From Phycisphaerae bacterium (GTDB taxonomy: Bacteria; Planctomycetota; Phycisphaerae; Phycisphaerales; SM1A02): a DNA stretch of 63,613 nucleotides. The notes beneath the pieces were generated by a model, which was not told the origin of the DNA, ran no database searches, and was given only the letters and a program-made list of their open reading frames with translations. The DNA is taken from positions 1-63,613 of the forward strand of contig JAEUIT010000099.1 of the NCBI GenBank assembly GCA_016795035.1, read 5' to 3'. Position numbers and translations under genes: made by a program. Below, in pieces: positions 27,443 to 37,009 of the stretch. Numbering within the stretch: position 1 is the first letter of the stretch; the number at the start of each line of letters is the position of its first letter.

Positions 27443-29461
27443 ATGACCCAGCGTCGCTTCTTCCGTTCGATCGCGTCCGTCAACGGCCAGCTCCTCGCGG
27501 TGAGCATGCTCGCGCTTCTCCCGCTCGCGGGCTGCGGAGACAACGACGTCGAGGCCAAGGTCACCGCGACGAACGAGATCGTGGAGCAGACGCGGGCCGG
27601 CACGAAGGCGGCGGAAGGGATCACCGTCGACAACCGCGACGAGCGGGCGACGTCGCTCGAAGGTCTCGCTTCGAAGACCGCGCAGATCGGCGGCACGAAC
27701 GACCAGAAGGCCGCCGCCGGCATCCTCGCCGCCGAGATGGCGGCGACCGCCGGCTCGCTGCTCACCGCAGAGCTCCGCGACCTCGAGATCAAGGCGTCGA
27801 AGGAGCGCGGCCTGATCGCCGCCGCCGCCGACGCCGCCGCGACGCTCGAAGCCGTCGCCGAAGCCGACGCGAAGCTCTCGCTCGGTGCCGATCGCGAGTT
27901 CCTCAAGCGCGCCCGCGAAGGCGCCGAGGGCTCGCTCAAGACGCTCCAGTCGAAGATCAAGGAGCTCGAGACGCCGATCGGTGACCTCCGCAAGAACGTC
28001 GAGTCGCGCCGCGCGAAGCTCGTCGAGCTGCAGCAGAAGGCCGATGCCCTCCGTCGCCAGGCGAATGACGCCGGCGCGAGCGCGGGCTTCCAGTACGTCG
28101 AGCAGTCGGCCGACGTGAAGATGAACGCCGCGCAGCTTCGCGCGACGATCGCGGGCGACGAGCTCAACCTCTTCGAGCTCGAGCCGGAACTCAATCGCGC
28201 GAACGTCGCCCTGACCGGCGCGCAATCGGTCGTGAGCGCCGCCGACACCGCGACGCAGGCCCTCGAGAACTTCTCGACGGAACTCACGACCAACGCCAAG
28301 AAGCTCACCGAGGCCGCGGAATCGCTGCGGGCCGCGACGCAGACCGCGCTCGACGCGCTGAACGCCGAGGTCGACGGCCCGATGGCCGAGACCTTCGACA
28401 AGGCGAGCGCCCTCTTCGAGATGGCGGCGCGCAACGCCTCGCGCGGCGGCGCCGGCCGCGAGTTCGCGGAAGCCGGAGCGCAGGCGAAGCTTGATGCCGA
28501 AGCCAACCTCGCGACGCTCGGCGCGAATCGCGTCTCCACGCTCAACGCGCAGATCGCCCTTCTCGAACAACTCGCGGCCTCGGGCTCGCTCTTCGGCGGC
28601 GAAGCCAAGCAGAAGCCCGCGATCGAGGCCCTGACCACGAAGCGCGACGAGGCGCTGACGCAGACGAAGGAGCGCTTCGCCGCGCTGCTCGAGACGCTCA
28701 ACGGGATGGACGCCGAGAAGACCTCGGTCGCCCGCATGAAGACGTCGGTCGAATCGATGATCGCGGCGCTTGAAGGCAAGGCGCTTCCGTCGAGCTCGGC
28801 TGCAACGACGAGTGGCGCCACGGCGCCGACCGCCGGCGCTTCCGCCTCCACGGCGGCCGTCAATCCGGTCGGAGCGGGCTTCGCCACGCAGCAGGAACTC
28901 GTCGACGCCTATGTCGGCAGCGGACCTGACATCCTGAAGAGCCTGAAGGCCGCCCGCACCGGATTCGCGTTCTCGTCGCCGGAGTACGCGGCACTCTTCA
29001 CGACGTCGGTGACGGTGGTCGACGGCCTCGTGCCGATCATCACGGCGATTGACGCAAAGTTCGGCCCGGGCTCCGCGACGACGGCGTTCGCGCAGATGGG
29101 CGGAAACATGGCCGATGCGGCGAGCGAGAAGTACGAGTTCGTCGAGCGGAACGGAAAGCCGTTCCTCAAGGCCACGTCGATGAAGGGCACGTTCGATCTG
29201 CCGATCGTGAACTCGAACGGTCGCTTTTACGTGCAGGGAGATCCGATGTTCGCGTCGGTGCCGCCCGACCAGCTCGCGATGGCGCAGGCGATGGCGCCGA
29301 TGATGTCAGCGATGCGGGACCAGATGAAGACCGCCTTTGCGCCGGTCGTGCAAGCGATCGAGAGCGGACAGATCACGTCGCTCGACGAAGTCGGGCCGGC
29401 GATGCAGAAGGCGTTGGGCGCGCTCGGAGCGGGCGGCGCGTTCGGCCAGCCCCGCAAGTGA
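27443..29461 (+). CDS. Coiled-coil lipoprotein
   Basis: A 672-residue protein with a lipoprotein signal (LLPLAGC, Cys31). The mature part is extremely rich in Ala, Glu, Lys and Leu with long heptad patterns from about 60 to 440, indicating extended coiled coil. A Ser/Ala/Thr linker near 450-475 contains one in-frame CTGCAACG motif (AATTSG). A compact C-terminal domain of about 190 residues follows. It would sit on a membrane facing the periplasm and could act as a spacer or scaffold. I recognise no named family. ACGAGG lies upstream of the ATG. The next gene begins 52 bp later and may be cotranscribed. Confidence 0.75.
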   Translation: MTQRRFFRSIASVNGQLLAVSMLALLPLAGCGDNDVEAKVTATNEIVEQTRAGTKAAEGITVDNRDERATSLEGLASKTAQIGGTNDQKAAAGILAAEMAATAGSLLTAELRDLEIKASKERGLIAAAADAAATLEAVAEADAKLSLGADREFLKRAREGAEGSLKTLQSKIKELETPIGDLRKNVESRRAKLVELQQKADALRRQANDAGASAGFQYVEQSADVKMNAAQLRATIAGDELNLFELEPELNRANVALTGAQSVVSAADTATQALENFSTELTTNAKKLTEAAESLRAATQTALDALNAEVDGPMAETFDKASALFEMAARNASRGGAGREFAEAGAQAKLDAEANLATLGANRVSTLNAQIALLEQLAASGSLFGGEAKQKPAIEALTTKRDEALTQTKERFAALLETLNGMDAEKTSVARMKTSVESMIAALEGKALPSSSAATTSGATAPTAGASASTAAVNPVGAGFATQQELVDAYVGSGPDILKSLKAARTGFAFSSPEYAALFTTSVTVVDGLVPIITAIDAKFGPGSATTAFAQMGGNMADAASEKYEFVERNGKPFLKATSMKGTFDLPIVNSNGRFYVQGDPMFASVPPDQLAMAQAMAPMMSAMRDQMKTAFAPVVQAIESGQITSLDEVGPAMQKALGALGAGGAFGQPRK

Positions 29462-29512
29462 CGCCCTCCTGACGGATCGCACGCCATTCACGGGGGCCGA
29501 CGAACGGCTCGC

Positions 29513-29977
29513 ATGACCGACCGCCCCAACGCACCGACGCCTCCTCCCCCGCCGCCGCGGCCGCGAGCCCCGACGGTACCTGGATCGGCGCCGGGATCGG
29601 CGCCGTCGCGAGCGAACGAGCTGCCCACGCCGGTGCGCTCGCTCTTCACCGGACTCGCGATCTTCAAGGCGCTCTTCGCGGCGATCTCGAGTCTCGTCTT
29701 CGCGGTGCTCGGGCCCTTCGTCCTCGGCCAAGTCGCGAGGGCGTCGTCTGAACAGAACGTCGCGCTCGACGGGCTCACCGCCTTCTTCGTCACGCGCCCC
29801 TACCTCATCTCGGCGATGTGCATCCCGACGTTCGCCGCCGCGGTCCTCGCGCTTCTCGATCAGAAGCGCCGCTGGTCGTGGCTCGTCGTCACGACGGTCT
29901 TCCTGCTCGCGATGCTCGGCATTCTCCTCCTCGCGATGATGAAGCTCCTCGGGCCGCTCTACAACCCGCAGCTCTAG
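29513..29977 (+). CDS. Small membrane protein, Pro-rich N-terminus
   Basis: A 154-residue protein with a proline-rich disordered first 40 residues and three transmembrane helices (about 50-70, 91-112 and 121-145). Polar loops are short and no catalytic residue stands out. It follows the coiled-coil lipoprotein gene by 52 bp on the same strand. No family is recognised. The gene ends 100 bp before the convergent queG stop; that gap holds nothing recognisable. Confidence 0.65.
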   Translation: MTDRPNAPTPPPPPPRPRAPTVPGSAPGSAPSRANELPTPVRSLFTGLAIFKALFAAISSLVFAVLGPFVLGQVARASSEQNVALDGLTAFFVTRPYLISAMCIPTFAAAVLALLDQKRRWSWLVVTTVFLLAMLGILLLAMMKLLGPLYNPQL

Positions 29978-30076
29978 CCCCGATGCTGCTCCGTCTCGAA
30001 GCCCCTCGGCGGACAGGATCGGGCGAGGATGGCCGCAGCCGATCGACTCCGGCTGGGGGTTGCGACAGCGACTCGC

Positions 30077-31135
30077 TCACGCGTGCCCGAGTCGGGCGAG
30101 CGTGCGCGTCGCCTCGTCGCGGACGAGCTCGGGCTCCGCGACATCGGCGGCGATCGCGGCGATGCGGCGCAGGATCTCCGCGTCGGGTCGCGCGCGGAGC
30201 GCGTTGCCGAGGCAGACGAGCGCGTTGCGCTTGAGCATGTCGAGCCGCGCACGACGGAGCGCGCTCCGCATCGACGCGCCGAGACGGTCGTCGTTCGTCC
30301 AACCGAGGACGTCGAGAAGGTCGAAGTCGGCGGCGCGCGGCGCGTATGCCTGCAACACGGAGAGCGATCGCTTCCGTCGCGTCGGCGCGGTGTGCGGGCA
30401 GACTTCCTGGCACACGTCGCAGCCGAAGAGCCAGTCGCCCGTCGGCTCGAGGAACTCCGCGGGAATCGCGCCGCGATGCTCGATCGTCGTGTACGAAAGG
30501 CAGCGCGAGGCGTCGACCGAGTAGGGCGTGATCGCCTGCGTCGGGCAGGCGTCGATGCAGCGCGTGCAGCCGCCGCACGGATCGCCCGGCGCGCGCGGCG
30601 TGGTGCGGAGGGCGAGCGTCGTCACGATCTCGCCGAGTAGGACGTACGACGTCCCGCCGTCTTCGATGAGAAGCGTGTGCTTGCCGATGCGGCCGAGTCC
30701 GGCGCGGGCGGCGAGCTCGCGCTCGAGGAGGGGAAGCAGGTCGCACGCGATGCGAAACTCCTCCTCTGGATACCGCTCGCGGAGCGTCGCGGCGAAACGA
30801 CGCAGCCGATCGCGGATCACCGTGTGATAGTCGCCGCCGCGGGCGTAGCGCGCGATGCGGCCGCGCGGCGGCCACGCGTCGACGCGCCGATCGGGCCCGG
30901 GCGGCGCGTAGCGGTCGGCCACGCAGATGACGCTCCGCGCGCCGGAGAGAAGCCGCGCGGGATCGAGCCGCACGTCGAGTTCGTCGGCGAGCCAGTCGAG
31001 CGAGCCGTGCTTTCCCGCCGCGATCCAGCGGCGCACGTGGTCGCCGTACGCGCTCGGCGCGGCGTCGCTCACGCCCGCGAGGGCGAACTCGTGTCGCCGG
31101 GCGATGGCAAGGATGTCGTCGGTCGCGTCGGCCAT
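30077..31135 (-). CDS. queG: Epoxyqueuosine reductase
   Basis: A 352-residue QueG. It reduces epoxyqueuosine to queuosine in the wobble position of tRNAs with GUN anticodons, using a cobalamin cofactor and two [4Fe-4S] clusters. The ferredoxin-type cysteines are clear: CGGCTRCIDACPTQAI and CDVCQEVCPH. The N-terminal QueG domain contains GRIGKHTLLIEDGGTSYVLL. A HEAT-like C-terminal helix region ends the protein. The ATG at 31135 lies 16 bp after the hpnE stop, so it is the last gene of the hpnCDE transcript, an unusual association for a tRNA modification enzyme. Confidence 0.93.
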   Translation of the reverse strand: MADATDDILAIARRHEFALAGVSDAAPSAYGDHVRRWIAAGKHGSLDWLADELDVRLDPARLLSGARSVICVADRYAPPGPDRRVDAWPPRGRIARYARGGDYHTVIRDRLRRFAATLRERYPEEEFRIACDLLPLLERELAARAGLGRIGKHTLLIEDGGTSYVLLGEIVTTLALRTTPRAPGDPCGGCTRCIDACPTQAITPYSVDASRCLSYTTIEHRGAIPAEFLEPTGDWLFGCDVCQEVCPHTAPTRRKRSLSVLQAYAPRAADFDLLDVLGWTNDDRLGASMRSALRRARLDMLKRNALVCLGNALRARPDAEILRRIAAIAADVAEPELVRDEATRTLARLGHA

Positions 31136-31151
31136 CGCCGCCCGAGTCCTT

Positions 31152-32552
31152 TCAGCCGAGGCCGAGCGCCTTCGCGAGCCAGCTCGGCGGCACGTCGGGA
31201 AGGACGCCGCCCTTCCCCGTCCACGCGGCGGCCGCCGCGTAGCCCGAGCGCGCCGCCCCTTCCATCGTCGCGGGCCAGCCGGTCGCGGTCCAGTCGCCTG
31301 CAACGAGGAGATTGCGCACGCCGCCCCGCGCGTCGGGGGCGTTCGAGGGCCGCCATTCGTCGACGCCCGGCTCGACCGCGAACGTCGCGCGTTTCTCCTT
31401 CACGCTCCGCGCCGCGACCGGCTCGAGACCTTTCGCCCGCGGCAGCGCCCACTGCACGTCGGCCAGGACGCGGCGCACGATCTCGGCTTCGTCGAGGTCC
31501 ATCCACGCGTCGGCGCCGCTGATGACCGCATGCACGTGCGAACGCCCTTCCTCGTCGAGCCCCTTGTCGAAGAGCCATTGCGTGCCGCGGCCCGGCAAGA
31601 CGAGATGCGGCGTGTCCATCACCTTCGCGTCGAAGAAGAGATGCACCCCGAGGATCGGCGAGGGCTTGATCTTCTCGAGGTCGCGCAGCCGCCGATCCGC
31701 ACGGCGAAGCGGCACGGAGCAGAGTTTTGCGAGGCGATCCGCGGGCACGGCGCTCACGACCGCCGACGCCGCCACAAAGCCCGACTCGGTCGCGACGCCC
31801 GTGACGCGCTCGCCGTCGTAGGTGATCCCCTTCGCGCTCTCGCCGAGCCGAAGTTCGCCGCCGTGCTCGACGATGATCCTCTCGGCGGCGTCGTACAGCT
31901 CGACGAGCGGCACCGTCGAGATGCCGATCGCCGGGCTCCACGCGTTCGCGAGGAAGCCCTCCTGAAACACCTGCATCGCGTACGACGCGTCGCACGCGGC
32001 GCTCGGCAGGTTGCAGGCGCTGACGACGACCGGCTCCCAGAAGCGCTCGATCGCGCGCGCGGGCTGGCGCGTCTCGCCGAGGAAGCCGTCGAAGGTCTTC
32101 CCGCGCCACGCGATGCGCCCGCGCGTGCCCATCCGGATCAGGCGCCAGCAGGCGCGGCCGATCGCGCGCTTCTCGGCGAACGACAGCCCGCGCATGCGGA
32201 GAAAGGACATCGTGAAGTGCGCGGGCGCCGGAAACAGCGCCCAATTCTGCGAGCTCCGCATCTCGTCGGGTTCGTGCGGCGGGTTCGCCCACCAGCTCGA
32301 GTGGTGCCACTCGATCCGGTCGAGGACGCCGAGCCGCTCGTAGAGGTCGATGAGATTCGTGCAGCAGCCCATCAGGACGTGCTGGCAGTTGTCGAGCGTG
32401 TGTCCGGTGCGCGGATCGGTGAAGGACGTCGCGCGGCCGCCGAGCTTCTTGCGCGTCTCGATCACGATCGGCGCGTCGCCGGATTCGACGATGCGCACCG
32501 CGGCCGCGATGCCGGCGATGCCCCCGCCGACGATCGCCACCGTGCGCCTCAC
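31152..32552 (-). CDS. hpnE: Squalene-associated FAD-dependent desaturase HpnE
   Basis: A 466-residue flavoprotein of the amine oxidase/phytoene desaturase family. The dinucleotide-binding motif VAIVGGGIAGIAAA is at the very N-terminus and the C-terminal FAD motif (NLLVAGDWTATGWPATMEGA) is present. HpnE reduces hydroxysqualene to squalene after HpnD and HpnC. The start is GTG at 32552, overlapping the hpnD stop by four bases (GTGA), which fixes the start and indicates coupled translation. Order hpnC-hpnD-hpnE is standard. No squalene-hopene cyclase gene is in the window, so the end product (hopanoid or other squalene derivative) is open. Confidence 0.92.
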   Translation of the reverse strand: MRRTVAIVGGGIAGIAAAVRIVESGDAPIVIETRKKLGGRATSFTDPRTGHTLDNCQHVLMGCCTNLIDLYERLGVLDRIEWHHSSWWANPPHEPDEMRSSQNWALFPAPAHFTMSFLRMRGLSFAEKRAIGRACWRLIRMGTRGRIAWRGKTFDGFLGETRQPARAIERFWEPVVVSACNLPSAACDASYAMQVFQEGFLANAWSPAIGISTVPLVELYDAAERIIVEHGGELRLGESAKGITYDGERVTGVATESGFVAASAVVSAVPADRLAKLCSVPLRRADRRLRDLEKIKPSPILGVHLFFDAKVMDTPHLVLPGRGTQWLFDKGLDEEGRSHVHAVISGADAWMDLDEAEIVRRVLADVQWALPRAKGLEPVAARSVKEKRATFAVEPGVDEWRPSNAPDARGGVRNLLVAGDWTATGWPATMEGAARSGYAAAAAWTGKGGVLPDVPPSWLAKALGLG

Positions 32553-33550
32553 GGCGTCGCGACCTCGGCCGCGACGTTGCCCGCGACCGGCTTCGACTTC
32601 GCAGCCATGCGCTTCGCGCGGAAGCCGATCCAGAGCTTCTGCCAGGTCGCGAGGCGCACCCGGTTCGTGCCGACGATCGCCTTCGGATCGGCGGCGATGC
32701 GATCGAGGAGCTGGCGGTAGATGCTCGTCATCGCCCACAAGGTCGGCACGCACTCGGGGCTGATGAGTTCCTCAAGCCCTTCGCTCGAGCGATAGTGCGC
32801 CTCGGCGCGGGCGATCTCCGCGGCGAGGAACGCCTCGCAGCGGCGCGGATCGCTCCACGCGAGCAGCGAGTCGATCGTGAGGCCGTGGCGCTCGAGGTCG
32901 GCGCTCGGCACGTAGACGCGGCCGACCTCGCGGTCCTCGCGCACGTCGCGGAGGATGTTCGTGAGCTGGAACGCGATGCCGCGATCGATCGCGAGCTCGC
33001 GCACGCGTTCGCGCACGCGCTCGCCGCCGTCGCGCGCGGCGGGCGACAGCCCCCACACCCGCACGCAGACGAGGCCGACCGTGCTCGCCACGCGATAGCA
33101 CTGCGCCCGAAGGTCCGCCCACGTCTCCATGCGGACCGCGCCGAGGTCGGCGAGCTGTCCGTCGATCATGTCGTGGAAGTCCTTCGCCTCGAGCCGGTAC
33201 GTCGGCGCGATCGCGGCCAGCGCCCGCCACATCGCGGCGCGATCGGCGCCGCGGCCGCCGTCGTCGCCGCGCGTCGAGGGCATCTCGCCGGCAAGCGCGC
33301 GGTCGGTGTCGGCGCGAAACGCGGCGAGCCGCGCCTCGCGGCCCGCGGGATCCTGGGCGGCGGCCACGTCGTCGCCGTCGGCGATGTCGTCGGCCTCGCG
33401 CATCCAGGCGTAGATCGCATACATCGCCGAGCGCTTCGGCTCGGGCGTCAGGCGCAGCCCGTACCAGAAGTTCTTCGCCCGCTCGCGCACGATGCGCTCG
33501 CAGCGGACGAAGGCTTCGGCGAGTGTGACGTCGGCCGGCCGTCCGGTCAT
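32549..33550 (-). CDS. hpnD: Presqualene diphosphate synthase HpnD
   Basis: A 333-residue squalene/phytoene synthase-family protein. The two aspartate-rich Mg-diphosphate sites are MREADDIAD and ILRDVREDREVGRVYVP. HpnD joins two farnesyl diphosphates to presqualene diphosphate. It overlaps hpnC by 4 bp (ATGA) and hpnE by 4 bp. A second paralogue (hpnC) upstream supports the HpnCDE assignment over a stand-alone squalene or phytoene synthase. The C-terminal 25 residues are basic. Confidence 0.92.
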   Translation of the reverse strand: MTGRPADVTLAEAFVRCERIVRERAKNFWYGLRLTPEPKRSAMYAIYAWMREADDIADGDDVAAAQDPAGREARLAAFRADTDRALAGEMPSTRGDDGGRGADRAAMWRALAAIAPTYRLEAKDFHDMIDGQLADLGAVRMETWADLRAQCYRVASTVGLVCVRVWGLSPAARDGGERVRERVRELAIDRGIAFQLTNILRDVREDREVGRVYVPSADLERHGLTIDSLLAWSDPRRCEAFLAAEIARAEAHYRSSEGLEELISPECVPTLWAMTSIYRQLLDRIAADPKAIVGTNRVRLATWQKLWIGFRAKRMAAKSKPVAGNVAAEVATP

Positions 33551-34572
33551 GCCGCGCCTCCGGCGAGAGGCGCCGCCATCGGGGTCGGCGCGCCGCGGAG
33601 TCGCCACGCCATGACCCGCGCCTGGCCCACGAGGAGCAGCTTCGTGAACTTCGACAGGTACGGCCGGTGCAGCACCGTCTCGCAATTCCAGAGTTCGATC
33701 TGCCGCAATGTCCGCACGCCGCCTTGGAGGAAGAGCCAGACGACCGGCCGCGAGCGCGGCGCGAGCGTGTCGATGAGCGTCGCCCCTTCCTCGAAGAGCG
33801 GCCAAGTCTTCTCGACGAGCGAGCGGACGAGCGTGCGGCTCTCGCCGAAGAAGGTCGGGTCGATCGAGTGCCCCTGCGCGACGGTCGCGCGCAGGCGCTC
33901 CTCGAAGCGCTCGATGGGATTCAGGTCGGCGGGCACGTAGATGCGGTCACGCTCCTCGAGGTCGCGTCGGATGTCCTGCCAGTGGTTCGTGAGTTGGAGC
34001 GCGGTGCAGATCTGGTCGGACCGGCGGAACCGCTCGTCGTCGCGCGGCTCGCCGAGCATCATGAGGACGAGCCGCCCGACCGGGTCGGCGCTGTCGCGGC
34101 AGTAGGCGATCAGCTCCTCCCAGGTCGCGTAGCGCGTCTTCGTCTGGTCGAGTTCGAACGCCGAGATGAGGCGATGGAAGAGGTCGGCCGGAAGGTTGTG
34201 GCGACGGATCGTGGGCAGGAGCGCCACGAAGATCGGATGGCGCGGGCTGCCGGCGTAGCAGGCCTCGAGCTCGCGGCGCCACCAGGCCAAAAGCTCGAGC
34301 GCCCGCTCGCGGCGGGCCTCAGGGCTGGCCGGGGCGGTCTCGGCGGGCACTTCGTCGCCGAGGTCGTCCGACCAGCGGCAGAAGGCGTAGACCGCACCGA
34401 AGTCGTCCCGAAGGTCGTGCGGCACGAGCCCCGAGAGCACCGAGAAGTTCTCGTAGTGCCCCCACGCGAGCGCGCGGCACCACGCCCTCGCTTCCTCGAG
34501 GGAGACGGTCTCGCACCGCTCCGGGCCAAACCGCGGCAACGCCGCTCGCACATCCGTCAGGGGACTCGCCAT
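33547..34572 (-). CDS. hpnC: Hydroxysqualene synthase HpnC
   Basis: A 341-residue squalene/phytoene synthase-family protein and first gene of the hpnCDE-queG unit. HpnC turns presqualene diphosphate into hydroxysqualene. The motifs are FCRWSDDLGDE and HWQDIRRDLEERDRIYVP. The N-terminus has the HpnC-like GHYENFSVLSGLVP segment, which separates it from HpnD. The gene diverges from ispH with 68 bp between start codons, so one short region controls both the last step of the MEP pathway and squalene formation. Confidence 0.92.
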   Translation of the reverse strand: MASPLTDVRAALPRFGPERCETVSLEEARAWCRALAWGHYENFSVLSGLVPHDLRDDFGAVYAFCRWSDDLGDEVPAETAPASPEARRERALELLAWWRRELEACYAGSPRHPIFVALLPTIRRHNLPADLFHRLISAFELDQTKTRYATWEELIAYCRDSADPVGRLVLMMLGEPRDDERFRRSDQICTALQLTNHWQDIRRDLEERDRIYVPADLNPIERFEERLRATVAQGHSIDPTFFGESRTLVRSLVEKTWPLFEEGATLIDTLAPRSRPVVWLFLQGGVRTLRQIELWNCETVLHRPYLSKFTKLLLVGQARVMAWRLRGAPTPMAAPLAGGAA

Positions 34573-34640
34573 GGAGTTCGCGAAGAGTACCAGCCGTTTT
34601 CCGATGCGTTCGGGCGTCCACTATCATCGGCCCTCTACCG

Positions 34641-35699
34641 ATGAAACTCATCCTCGCGAATCCCCGTGGTTTTTGTGCCGGCGTCTACATGGCGATCGAT
34701 GTCGTCGACCAACTCCTTGACATCTGCCCGGGCGAGGAGATCAGCGTCTACCACGAGATCGTGCACAACCGCCACGTGGTCGATCGCTTCCGCAAGCGCG
34801 GCGTCCGGTTCGTCGAGTCGATCGAGGAGGTTCCGGACGGAACCATCGTCGTCTTCTCCGCACACGGCGTTTCGCCGGCGATTCGGGCCGAAGCCCGGCG
34901 CCGGAACCTCACCGCGATCGACGCCACCTGCCCGCTCGTCACGAAGGTCCACGCCGAGGCGATCCGCTACGCCCGCAAGGGCTACCAGATCCTCCTGATC
35001 GGGCACGCCGATCACCAGGAAGTCGTCGGCACGCGCGGCGAGGCCCCGGACTCGATCCAAGTGGTGCAGTCGCCCGCGGACATCCCGAACCTGGTCGTGA
35101 AGGACCCGTCGATGCTCGCGTACCTCACGCAGACGACGCTCTCCCTCGACGACGCCAACACCATCATCGACGCGCTCAAGAAGGCGTTCCCGCTCATCAA
35201 GGATCCGCCGTCGGAAGACATCTGCTACGCGACGACGAATCGCCAGACCGCCGTGCGCGCGATCGCGCCCGACGTCGACCTCGTCCTCGTGGTCGGCAGC
35301 CGCAACTCGAGCAACTCCGTGCGTCTCACCGAGATCGCCGAGAACCGCGGCACGAAGGCGCGGCTCATCGACGACAAGAGCGAGCTCCAGGAGGAGTGGT
35401 TCGAGGGCGTCGAGCGTGTGCTCGTGACCGCCGGCGCGAGCGCCCCCGAAGACCTCGTGAAGGATCTCGTCCTCCACCTCGTCGAGCACTTCGACGCCGA
35501 GATCGAACAGCACGACGTCTACCGCGAGGAAGTCGAGTTCGGCCTGCCCGGCACGCTGAAGGAATTGATGCGGCGCCGGAACATCGATCCCGACGGCCGC
35601 CGCATCCGCATGGACCTCCGCGCCGACTTCGAGGAGTGGCTGCGCAGCCGCGACATCCCGATGAAGGTCGTGGACCTGACGGTGGGGAAGACGAACTGA
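34641..35699 (+). CDS. ispH: 4-hydroxy-3-methylbut-2-enyl diphosphate reductase
   Basis: A 352-residue IspH, a [4Fe-4S] enzyme that forms IPP and DMAPP in the final MEP-pathway step. The three cluster cysteines are in NPRGFCAGV (Cys12), IDATCPLVTKVH (near 97) and DICYATTNRQ (near 195). The TTNRQ and SNSVRL substrate-site segments are present. The C-terminal 60 residues extend beyond the minimal enzyme. The gene is divergent from hpnCDE, so precursor supply and squalene synthesis sit together. A 17-bp inverted repeat with a T-run follows the stop. Confidence 0.95.
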   Translation: MKLILANPRGFCAGVYMAIDVVDQLLDICPGEEISVYHEIVHNRHVVDRFRKRGVRFVESIEEVPDGTIVVFSAHGVSPAIRAEARRRNLTAIDATCPLVTKVHAEAIRYARKGYQILLIGHADHQEVVGTRGEAPDSIQVVQSPADIPNLVVKDPSMLAYLTQTTLSLDDANTIIDALKKAFPLIKDPPSEDICYATTNRQTAVRAIAPDVDLVLVVGSRNSSNSVRLTEIAENRGTKARLIDDKSELQEEWFEGVERVLVTAGASAPEDLVKDLVLHLVEHFDAEIEQHDVYREEVEFGLPGTLKELMRRRNIDPDGRRIRMDLRADFEEWLRSRDIPMKVVDLTVGKTN

Positions 35700-35706
35700 A
35701 GACGAA

Positions 35707-35808
35707 GGGTTCGGGGTTCAGGGATTAGGGTTCGGGGGCAAACCCTCGCGCCCTCGGCCTCGGCTTCTGCCCCTGAACCCTGAACCCCGAACCCTGACCC
35801 CGCTTTTT
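35707..35808 (+). terminator. Heptad inverted repeat with T5 after ispH
   Basis: A perfect 17-bp inverted repeat (35707-35723 with 35778-35794, GGGTTCGGGGTTCAGGG and complement) is followed by TTTTT at 35804-35808. It fits an intrinsic terminator of ispH with a 54-nt loop. The rlmN start codon lies only three bases after the T-run, so the element fills the whole gap between the two genes. Confidence 0.75.
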
Positions 35809-35810
35809 CC

Positions 35811-36938
35811 ATGCCCTCCCTCTTCGACCTCACCCCTGAGACCTTCGCCGAGATCGCGAAGGCGCATCGGCTTCCGAGCTTTCTCGGCAAGCAGGTGTTC
35901 GATTGGGTGTATCGAAAGGGCGTCATCGATCCGGCGCTGATGACGAACCTCTCGAAGGACGCGCGGGCGATCCTGCCCGAAGTCCTCGACGTGGAGCAAG
36001 GCGTCACGCTGAGTCAGCAGACGGCGTCCGACGGCACGCAGAAGCTTCTCCTCGGATGGCCGGAGAAGCGCGCGGCCGGCACGACGTCGCTGCCGATCCT
36101 GAACGCCGGCGGCGCCGCGATTCCGTCGTCGCGGCAGACCGAGTGCGTGATGATCCCGAACCCCGATCGGCGCACCGCGTGCGTCTCGAGCCAGATCGGC
36201 TGCCCGGTCGGGTGCGCCTTCTGCGCATCGGGCATCGGCGGGCTCGACGGCAACCTCACCGCGGGGCAGATCGTCGAGCAAGTCTGGAAACTCTGGCGCC
36301 TCCCCGACCCCGACGGCACCATCGGCCGCATCTCGAACATCGTCTTCATGGGGATGGGCGAGCCGCTCGCGAACTATGCGAGCGTTACGCACGCGATCCG
36401 CACGCTGAACGCCGAGTGGGGCTTCGGCATCTCGGCGCGGCGCATCACGATCTCGACGGTCGGACTTCCCGCCGCGATCCGGAAGCTCTGCACGTTTGAA
36501 TTGCCGGTGACGCTCGCCCTGTCGCTGCACGCGCCGAACGACGACCTCCGCCGCTCGATCATCCCGTGGGCCGAGTACTCGACGATCGACGAACTCCTCG
36601 ACGCCTGCAACGAGTGGTTCGAGAAGACCGGCCGCGAGATCACGCTCGAGTACATCATGCTCGGCGGCTTCAACGACCAGCCGGAGCATGCGAAGGAATT
36701 GGCGAAGGTCGCGAAGAGCGTGCGAGCGAACGTCAACCTGATCCGCTTCAACGAAGTGAAGGGCGTGCCCTTCTCGCGGCCGTCGACCGACGACGTGCTC
36801 GAGTTCCAGAAAATCCTCCGCGAGAAGAACGTCAACGTGCACATCCGCGCGAGCCGCGGCCGAGACATCGCCGCCGCGTGCGGACAGCTGCGGCACGAGA
36901 AGGCCGCGGCGGGTGGCACGGCGCGGGAATCGTGTTAG
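35811..36938 (+). CDS. rlmN: 23S rRNA (adenine2503-C2)/tRNA (adenine37-C2) methyltransferase
   Basis: A 375-residue radical-SAM enzyme that methylates A2503 of 23S rRNA and A37 of some tRNAs. The cluster-binding motif CPVGCAFC is at about 131-138, followed by FMGMGEPLANY and the SLHAPND segment. The second catalytic cysteine is in AAACGQLR near the C-terminus. The start codon follows a T/C-rich tract (GCTTTTTCC) and no Shine-Dalgarno sequence is present. The last 15 residues are Ala/Gly-rich. Confidence 0.94.
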   Translation: MPSLFDLTPETFAEIAKAHRLPSFLGKQVFDWVYRKGVIDPALMTNLSKDARAILPEVLDVEQGVTLSQQTASDGTQKLLLGWPEKRAAGTTSLPILNAGGAAIPSSRQTECVMIPNPDRRTACVSSQIGCPVGCAFCASGIGGLDGNLTAGQIVEQVWKLWRLPDPDGTIGRISNIVFMGMGEPLANYASVTHAIRTLNAEWGFGISARRITISTVGLPAAIRKLCTFELPVTLALSLHAPNDDLRRSIIPWAEYSTIDELLDACNEWFEKTGREITLEYIMLGGFNDQPEHAKELAKVAKSVRANVNLIRFNEVKGVPFSRPSTDDVLEFQKILREKNVNVHIRASRGRDIAAACGQLRHEKAAAGGTARESC

Positions 36939-37009
36939 GCTTTCGGCTGCAACGCTGAACGACCAGCTGCAACGCGGATGGCTTTCCAACGCCGAAGGGG
37001 GTACACGAC

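Noticed and set aside
25532..28570. A minus-strand open frame of about 1000 codons antisense to the Pro-rich protein and coiled-coil lipoprotein genes
   Set aside because: Its Arg/Val/Glu-rich composition is what high G+C third positions produce on the opposite strand; it crosses two well-supported genes and has no recognisable domain.
31152..34572. Calling the hpn genes a complete hopanoid cluster
   Set aside because: No squalene-hopene cyclase or other hopanoid-tailoring gene lies in the window; only squalene formation is supported.
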